Shown here in pieces: positions 6,479 to 11,309 of a stretch of 11,309 bases of DNA. The stretch comes from Candidatus Aenigmarchaeota archaeon ex4484_52. Its GTDB lineage: Archaea > EX4484-52. Location of the stretch: contig NJDR01000011.1 in assembly GCA_002254415.1 (NCBI GenBank), positions 1 to 11,309 on the forward strand, written 5' to 3'. The position numbers and the translations under genes were made by a program. Below the pieces are notes generated by a model. It was given only the letters and a program-made list of their open reading frames with translations, had not been told where the DNA came from and did not search any database. Numbering within the stretch: the first letter of the stretch is position 1; every line of letters starts with the position of its first letter.

Positions 6479-6554
6479 AGACAAACCATATAAATCTGTA
6501 AATCCAATTCTATAAAAAAATAAAAATTACAGAAAAGAGATAGGTTCTCTTATG

Positions 6555-7375
6555 ATTTTGTGAAATAAAAGATATATTGCAAATCAGTAGGGCAACCGTT
6601 TCTAACACTAATAAAAGAAACAAATACCGCAAAAAGGGCTTCAAAGTACGCTTACAGAGAAACCATATTCAGTCAACAAAAAAGTATACAGAAAAACATG
6701 TTACAGAAATCATAGCGCAGGGGCATCAGGATTATTTTAAAAAAAGCAAAACTAATTTTGGTTAAGGTGGCTATGGTGCATCCAAATAATTGGTGCAGAA
6801 TATAGAGAACAGATATTGTTTGAAAATATATTCTTAATTCATTCAAAGATATATCCTTTATATTTAATAATTGTTCTGCATTATCAAGCATTATCAAAAA
6901 TAGATTGTGTATCTGCTTGTGTATTTTTATCCAGTCCTCTCTAAATTTTATTGTATCTGGAGAAATATTTTTCTTTTAGCAAAACAAGACACACAGGACT
7001 ATAAGAAGCAAATAAACTTAGCCCCTAAAATCATTTGCTTTGGCAGATAATCTAATTGTTGCCTGTGCATCTCTTGCCAAACTTCAGATTATTGTTTCAA
7101 ATAAGTATATAAGAATTTGTTGCTGACCAAGTTCAATAATAGTTCCAACACAATGTTTTTTCTCTGCATTTTTTTAAAACATTCTAAACAGAGATGTCTT
7201 GCCAACACCTCATTCTCCAAGAATAACTATATTTTTTGATTGCCGATAATAGAATTATCTAAAATTTTACAAAATCTGTAATTTGTTTTCTCTCCCAGCA
7301 AAATTTTTTGGTAAAACTGGATGTCCTGCTAAATATGGTAATTTCCCATCTATATATAATAAATCACAATAATTT
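6555..7375 (-). pseudogene. Relic of AAA-type P-loop ATPase
   Basis: Reading the minus strand from about 7375: LPYLAGHPVLPKNFAGRE, which is the P-x-x-FVGRE entry motif of archaeal/AAA_16-type ATPases; then NIVILGE, a TGA, GVGKTSLFRMF, a near-perfect Walker A (GxxGxGKTSL); then HCVGTIIELGQQQ; then KFREDWIKIHKQIHNLFLIM; and LIMLDNAEQL, a Walker B with DN in place of DD/DE. A long piece (LNELRIYFQTISVLYILHQL) follows, and near 6575-6600 NGCPTDLQYI resembles the G-P-x-x-LQ end of the ATPase lid. At least five stops and several frameshifts break it. Such ATPases are commonly found alone in archaea, often with a nuclease domain or in mobile regions. No C-terminal effector domain can be recognised. 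The frame has no usable start left. Confidence 0.65.
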
Positions 7376-7540
7376 AATAAATTTACATATATTTAAACTT
7401 CTTGATTTTTGAGATTGATTATCAGTTAGTATTGGGTGTGTGAAATCTATAGGAGTTGCAAAGGACAGAGTAATAAATAGCAAAATAGCCAAGATGTAAT
7501 GATTTTGGCTAGCTTAGCAATAATATCGTAGTGTCTTTTA

Positions 7541-7910
7541 CAGTGCTTGTATAGTTTTATCAGATAAATTACATAAAAAGAATGCTCATAAAATTCAAAT
7601 CAGGTTTTGGTAAGTTTGCAGAGTTTATTGCATCATTTATTCTTTTAATGCCTGTACCTAATTTTTAACAAATATTGTTTTAGATAAAAACAAAACAATA
7701 ATAGGATTTCTTGTTTTACTTACTTTTCCTTCACCATATTGTTTTTTGACAAACATATTTTTGTGGTTATCCTCGAGAATTTTCTTAATGCCACTGGTTT
7801 TAGAACAAGCATAAGGTATCCTACCTCTTGTTTTTTGAGTTCTTGAATTACAAAATTACTGTAATAACTCTATCAAACACTTTTGGGTTTAGAGATAAAT
7901 ATTGCGTCAT
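7541..7910 (-). pseudogene. Relic of AlbA_2/HATPase_c_4-type transcriptional regulator
   Basis: Broken minus-strand frames give TRGRIPYACSKTSGIKKILE, then GEGKVSKTRNPIIVLFLSK, and, after a frameshift, GTGIKRINDAINSANLPKPD followed by a degraded aromatic end. RNPIIxxLxxxxFVxxxGTGIxRIxxAxxxxxLPxPxF is the C-terminal signature of COG2865-type regulators (AlbA_2 plus HATPase_c_4), proteins common in accessory and defence regions. The earlier RIPY-SGIKKILED stretch resembles an alternative ending of the same family. From 7910 a short frame MTQYLSLNPKVFDRVITVIL could be an upstream piece. The N-terminal AlbA_2 domain is missing. The stretch 7376-7540 shows nothing I can name. Confidence 0.55.
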
Positions 7911-7964
7911 TTATAACAATTAACTTTTCTTATAGTTGACTTTTACTATATCTGAAGTTTTTAA

Positions 7965-8693
7965 TTATTCCAAAATAAAATTCTGTGCTTTTAAATAAAC
8001 AATAGTTCCATTAAAAATAATATTTTGAGATGTAATTTCAATATTGCCTTCAAAATTTTCTAAAAGCAATGGTTTTTCATTTAACTCAATATTCATTTTA
8101 TTTTCATCCAAAATCAATAAATTAGCACTAATATTTTGAAAATCAATATTTTTTATTTTTACTGACTTTATGTAAATGTCCTTCTGGTTTTGTTCCATCC
8201 CCTCAATATTTATTGTATTTGTTTCTTCTTCAAGATGAATTTTATTTTGATTTAGCAAAATTGAATTTCCAAATCCTTTGTATTTGAAATCTGTATTAAC
8301 AACAACAACGCCGGTAAAATTATTAATCATTAAATTAGTTTTAGGAGCAATATCTATTAAGAGTGGTTTTATTTTTATTGTATTATTTTTTTCATAATTT
8401 ATTTTTAATTCAACTGGCTTTTTGAAATTAATTTCAATATTGTTTTGCGTTTTTGTAATATTTAAAACAAAGTTTTTTTTTGAATTTTTACTCTTTCCAA
8501 CAAAATGAGAGCCGATATTTAATATATTGTCTTTTATTCCAACAATATGGTCAAAAATAGATTTTCCTGCTTTTGACATTTCAGAAAATGCACCTGTAAA
8601 ATTAAATGAATAAGCAATTTCAAACATAAAGACAAATAAAAGAAAAAAACTTACAATTAATATTGTCTTTTTTATATGCAAGTGCTCTTTCAT
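7965..8693 (-). CDS. Exported beta-rich protein of unknown function
   Basis: A 242-residue protein with an N-terminal signal peptide or anchor (basic KEHLHIKKT, then ILIVSFFLLFVFMFEIAYSF), so it should sit outside the membrane. After a helical linker (GKSIFDHIVGIKDNILNIG) the rest alternates short hydrophobic strands with Asn/Lys-rich turns (VELKINYEKNNTIKIKP, GVVVVNTDFKYKGFG, NTINIEGMEQN, GNIEITSQNIIFNGTIVYL). That pattern suggests a beta-sheet or beta-helix fold. No catalytic motif or cysteine pair is visible. I do not recognise a family. The frame is clean although pseudogenes flank it on both sides, which argues that it is under selection. The start is supported by a weak GAAGTGA ahead of the ATG and TATA boxes further up. 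Confidence 0.65.
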   Translation of the reverse strand: MKEHLHIKKTILIVSFFLLFVFMFEIAYSFNFTGAFSEMSKAGKSIFDHIVGIKDNILNIGSHFVGKSKNSKKNFVLNITKTQNNIEINFKKPVELKINYEKNNTIKIKPLLIDIAPKTNLMINNFTGVVVVNTDFKYKGFGNSILLNQNKIHLEEETNTINIEGMEQNQKDIYIKSVKIKNIDFQNISANLLILDENKMNIELNEKPLLLENFEGNIEITSQNIIFNGTIVYLKAQNFILE

Positions 8694-8730
8694 TATTATT
8701 CACTTCTATTAATATTTTTTATTTATGTTT

Positions 8731-8750
8731 AAGTTTATAAAAGTTTATAA
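8731..8750 (-). promoter_or_regulatory. Tandem TATA boxes ahead of the exported protein
   Basis: AAGTTTATAA occurs twice, exactly head to tail; on the minus strand each copy gives TTATAAACTT. The centres are about 43 and 53 nt before the ATG at 8693, so transcripts would have leaders of about 15-30 nt, unlike the leaderless arrangement elsewhere in the window. The duplication may provide two start sites or have arisen by slippage. Confidence 0.45.
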
Positions 8751-8779
8751 ATTGTAAATTAAATCTAATTTATCAATAA

Positions 8780-9713
8780 TTATTTTTTCTCATCTATTGC
8801 TTCGCCAAGCACAAAGACATCTAATTATGCTTTTTTAACACAGATGAAATATTAGAAATATTTGACTCTTTTTTTGCAATAATCACAAAGCCAATTCCTG
8901 TATTAAATGTCTTAAACATTTCTCTATTAGATATCTTTACTTTTTTTGCATTGTTTTAAAGATATTATTGATTTTTGGCCAGTATGTAATTTTAAATCCA
9001 ATATTTTTATTTAATCGTGCAATATTTAATATGCCTCCACCAGTGATTTTGCCAGCCCGACAACATCATTAAAAAAATTATTCAAAATATCCATAATTGC
9101 CTTTACATAAATTCTTTTGGAGTCAATATTTCTAATCTGCATTTTTCAATTGCCTTTTTGTCGTTTAATAATCTTTCTTGCCAATGTAATTCCATTTGAA
9201 TGAATGCTAAACTTGCAATTCCTATTATTTTGTCTCGCCAAGTCAAACCTTTTTTATCAATGCCCTTAATTATATCTATTAAACTTACTGTCTCATTCCT
9301 AACAATAGATATTCTGCTTGTTTTGCACCCTGTGCCAAACCAATATTAATTTGCTCTGTATTTTTTTCTTCTGCTTTTTTTACATTTTCAATCGCAAGAT
9401 AATCAACTACTTATTGGCTCTGCACCAAGACAAATTATGTCATTTACGCACATTGCAATTATATCAATTCCAATTGTGTTATATTTATCTAATAATTGTG
9501 CAACCAACCTTTGTTCTACTCTGTCGCAGGAAAAAGCAAGATTTTATTGTTGCAAAAACCAATTAAATTAGCAAATGTCCAATTTTGATTTTGCTCCTCT
9601 ATTTTTCCAGATATATTTTTTTGCGTCTGGCTTATTATATTGTCAATTCCTTTTACTATTTTTTGCTCTTTTTCAATATTGACACCTGCTTTTTCATAAG
9701 TTATTTTTTTCAT
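8780..9713 (-). pseudogene. purM: purM pseudogene (AIR synthetase)
   Basis: Phosphoribosylformylglycinamidine cyclo-ligase makes aminoimidazole ribotide in purine synthesis. The relic spans nearly the whole gene: ATG at 9713 with MKKITYEKAGVNIEKEQKIV (family YKDAGVDIEAG); KILLFPATE then a stop where VAGTDGVGTKL is expected; after a frameshift TIGIDIIAMCVNDIICLGAE, a very clear PurM core; then fragments AIENVKKAEEKNTEQINIGL, TWRDKIIGIASLAF, SNGITLARKI, KAIMDILNNFFNDVVGLA; and near the end MFKTFNTGIGFVIIAKKE and VFVLGEAIDEKK, stopping at TAA 8780. At least six frame changes or stops, and the ATP/substrate glycine motif is destroyed (DRVEQRL for DGVGTKL). The length (about 930 nt, against about 1040 usual) shows small deletions. 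A TATA box lies 23 nt before the ATG, so the promoter may survive. Confidence 0.85.
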
Positions 9714-9730
9714 AGTTTAAATTATTTTTT

Positions 9731-9760
9731 ATTTTTATAATTTTAAAGTGTTTTAAATAT
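9731..9760. promoter_or_regulatory. Divergent purM/glmS promoter region
   Basis: The 66 nt between the two ATGs hold TTATAAAAAT on the minus strand (9740-9731, centred 23 nt before the purM ATG) and TTTTAAATAT on the plus strand (9751-9760, centred 25 nt before the glmS ATG). Both spacings suit leaderless transcripts. No operator-like palindrome is evident. Confidence 0.45.
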
Positions 9761-9779
9761 TAAAATTAATAAAAAAATT

Positions 9780-10904
9780 ATGACAATCCAAATAATTGAT
9801 CTAAAAACCGGCAAAATAAAAAACAAGGAAATTAAAACAATAAAATGGAACAACAGAAATGCATCAAAACAAAACCATCCTCATTTTATGATAAAGGAAA
9901 TTTTGGAACAGCCAGATGCAATAAAGCATGCGATATTGCAAAACAATGAACAATTAATGAAGATGGCAATAGGAATTTTGCGTTCAAGAAATGTAATAAT
10001 CACAGCATGTGGAACTTCTCGTTATGCAGCATTGATTGGCAGATATTTATTTTCAAAAATAGGAAAGAAATTTTGCGAAGTTGTAATGGCATCTGAATTT
10101 GGATATTTTTCTGATTCAATAGATAAAAACACTTTGGTTATTGCAGTTTCCCAAAGCGGCGAGACAGCTGATGTTTTGGATGGTCTAAAGCAGGCAAAAA
10201 ATAATGGAGCAGAAATTTACTCAATTATAAATGTAGCAGATTCATCCATAGCAAGAATGAGCAATGAAGTGCTTTGCCTTAATTGCGGAATAGAAATTGG
10301 GGTTGCTGCAACAAAGACATTTTTAAATGAATTAATTATTTTTTATCTTCTTGCATTTGCAATGGACAACGAGATTAATTATGCAAAAAATGAATTAATA
10401 AAAATTTCAGAATTAATAGAAAAAAATATTCCTGATTTTATTAAAAAAACAAAAAAAATTGCTGAATATACAAAAAACCAAAAGGATTTTTATTATATTG
10501 CAAGGGGCATTAATTTTGCGATTTGTTTAGAGGGGGCATTAAAATTAAAGGAAATATCTTATATTCACGCAGAAGGAATGCCAGCAGGAGAGTTAAAGCA
10601 TGGCACAATTGCTTTAATTAAAAAAAAAACACCTGTTGTTGCAATAAATCCATTTGACTATACTTACAATGAAACACTAAATAATATACAAGAAGCAAAG
10701 GCAAGAGAGTCGTATATAATTGGCATTAGTGATATTGAAAATTCTAATTATGACTGCATTATAAAAATTCCAAAAATAAAAGAAATTTTTTATCCAATAA
10801 TGTGCATAATTCCATTGCAGTTATTGGCATATTATTTGGCTATTATTAGAGGCAAAAATCCAGACAAACCACGAAATTTGGCAAAAAGCGTTACTGTGAA
10901 ATAA
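9780..10904 (+). CDS. glmS: GlmS isomerase domain without glutaminase domain
   Basis: A 374-residue protein matching the C-terminal ~370 residues of glucosamine-6-phosphate synthase, which converts fructose-6-phosphate to glucosamine-6-phosphate toward UDP-GlcNAc. The N-terminus (IIDLKTGKIKNKEIKTIKWN then HPHFMIKEILEQP) matches the linker and first isomerase helix. SIS domain 1 has CGTSRYAAL (77-85) and SQSGETAD (124-131), then GVAATKTFLNEL. SIS domain 2 has EGALKLKEISYIHAE (251-265) and GELKHG. The tail is DKPRNLAKSVTVK. Residues equivalent to E. coli K485, E488, H504 and K603 are K255, E258, H274 and K369, so the active site looks complete. The Cys1 glutaminase domain (~240 aa) is absent and cannot be upstream, where only the divergent purM relic lies. 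It may use ammonia, use a separate glutaminase, or act as a deaminase. Nearest functional link: the Alg7-like enzyme at 2400. Confidence 0.88.
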   Translation: MTIQIIDLKTGKIKNKEIKTIKWNNRNASKQNHPHFMIKEILEQPDAIKHAILQNNEQLMKMAIGILRSRNVIITACGTSRYAALIGRYLFSKIGKKFCEVVMASEFGYFSDSIDKNTLVIAVSQSGETADVLDGLKQAKNNGAEIYSIINVADSSIARMSNEVLCLNCGIEIGVAATKTFLNELIIFYLLAFAMDNEINYAKNELIKISELIEKNIPDFIKKTKKIAEYTKNQKDFYYIARGINFAICLEGALKLKEISYIHAEGMPAGELKHGTIALIKKKTPVVAINPFDYTYNETLNNIQEAKARESYIIGISDIENSNYDCIIKIPKIKEIFYPIMCIIPLQLLAYYLAIIRGKNPDKPRNLAKSVTVK

Positions 10905-10907
10905 TAA

Positions 10908-10980
10908 TTTTTTACATTCTATATTCCCCACACCTTTGTTTCCTTTGGAAGTTGATATGGAAAAAACTTGCGAAGTTTTT
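10908..10980 (+). terminator. T6 tract and hairpin after glmS
   Basis: TTTTTT at 10908-10913 lies three nt after the stop and would terminate archaeal RNA polymerase. A perfect palindrome, AAAAACTTGCGAAGTTTTT (10962-10980), follows 50 nt later: an 8-bp stem with a 3-nt loop and T5 at its end. Confidence 0.45.
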
Positions 10981-11309
10981 GTCATAAATAAACTTGTTGC
11001 AAATTTTAGAAGTTTATTGTGATAGAAAAAATAAGATTTAACAAATTATGATTTATGAAATCTGAATTTTTTTACAGAAAATTAAAGATAAGTTCCAAAC
11101 CCAAATAGAAACACCATTGTTTTCTAACTCATGGTTGGGATCACTTGGTGATTGTTCTTGATAACAACCTTATTTTTCATATTCCTGGGGTTTCTCAAAT
11201 ATTTAAAGAAAAAAGTTAAAGTTAGGATTCCTGAGTATATCTACATTTCTAAATATAAATCATTGCCGGATATAAATACTAATTGGTTAAGAACTGAGGC
11301 CATCAATAT
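10981..11309. other. Stretch without a recognisable gene, open frame at right edge
   Basis: No intact gene or RNA is visible. On the plus strand a frame is open from about 11155 to the edge; from a TTG at 11158 it reads LITTLFFIFLGFLKYLKKK, membrane-helix-like, then VRIPEYIYISKYKSLPDINT. It could be the start of a gene cut by the window or chance, and there is no clear TATA box or Shine-Dalgarno. Before it, ETPLFSNSWLGSLGDCS (about 11099-11155) is another short uninterrupted piece that may be part of a decayed gene. I cannot assign either. Confidence 0.25.

Noticed and set aside
6577..6765. Plus-strand 62-codon frame rich in Lys/Arg
   Set aside because: It is antisense to the ATPase relic, has no start signal, and resembles nothing known.
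9318..9566. Plus-strand 82-codon Cys/Phe-rich frame
   Set aside because: Antisense of the purM relic; its composition is what reverse-strand AT-rich coding DNA yields.
3690..9713. Frameshifts as sequencing or assembly errors
   Set aside because: Long intact frames (thrS, alg7, glmS) with the same homopolymer load are error-free next to them, and the relics also show motif loss and missing domains. Raw reads would still be needed to be certain.
1..11309. CRISPR array, rRNA, tRNA or intact defence system
   Set aside because: No regularly spaced repeats, no rRNA/tRNA signatures, and the only defence-type genes found are broken.

Overview
The window is very AT-rich (homopolymeric A and T runs everywhere). 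It carries an archaeal information-processing gene (RNA polymerase subunit L), an archaeal DUF357 gene, an Alg7/AglH-type UDP-GlcNAc phosphotransferase, TATA boxes about 23-29 nt ahead of start codons (leaderless-style promoters), and one GAGGTGAT Shine-Dalgarno. With a bacterial-type ThrRS and much gene decay, this fits a small-genome archaeon, probably a DPANN lineage (Woesearchaeota/Pacearchaeota-like). The lineage is an inference; no rRNA or tRNA gene is present to test it.

Layout, left to right. 1-1943, minus strand: a probable three-gene operon of a secreted/membrane protein with Ig-like domains, a DUF357 protein, and a very short DUF2080-like protein, each overlapping the next. 2010-2399: non-coding, holding one copy of a diverged ~115-nt repeat and a possible TnpB relic. 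2400-3416, minus: intact Alg7/AglH-like enzyme, with the second repeat copy directly upstream. 3690-4066, plus: remnant of a type I restriction-modification methylase (HsdM) that runs into the 3' end of thrS. 4058-5779, minus: thrS without the TGS domain. 5846-6130, minus: rpoL. 6231-6380, plus: a 49-aa small gene with a strong ribosome-binding site. 6555-7375 and 7541-7910, minus: two relics, an AAA-type P-loop ATPase and an AlbA_2/HATPase_c_4-type regulator. 7965-8693, minus: an exported protein of unknown function. 8780-9713, minus: full-length but frameshifted purM. 9780-10904, plus: the isomerase half of GlmS without its glutaminase domain. 10905-11309: mostly featureless.

Functionally, GlmS (glucosamine-6-phosphate, toward UDP-GlcNAc) and Alg7 (which uses UDP-GlcNAc to start a lipid-linked glycan) are in one pathway, and the Ig-like exported protein is a plausible surface protein. 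ThrS and RpoL are housekeeping. The remaining length is a graveyard: defence or mobile-associated genes (hsdM, ATPase, AlbA_2-like) and a purine-biosynthesis gene (purM) are broken by several frameshifts and stops, while the housekeeping frames beside them are clean. I see a genome in active reduction. I did not find a clear new intact system. The best candidates for something undescribed are the diverged repeat ahead of two envelope genes, the small gene at 6231, and the hairpin directly ahead of thrS.
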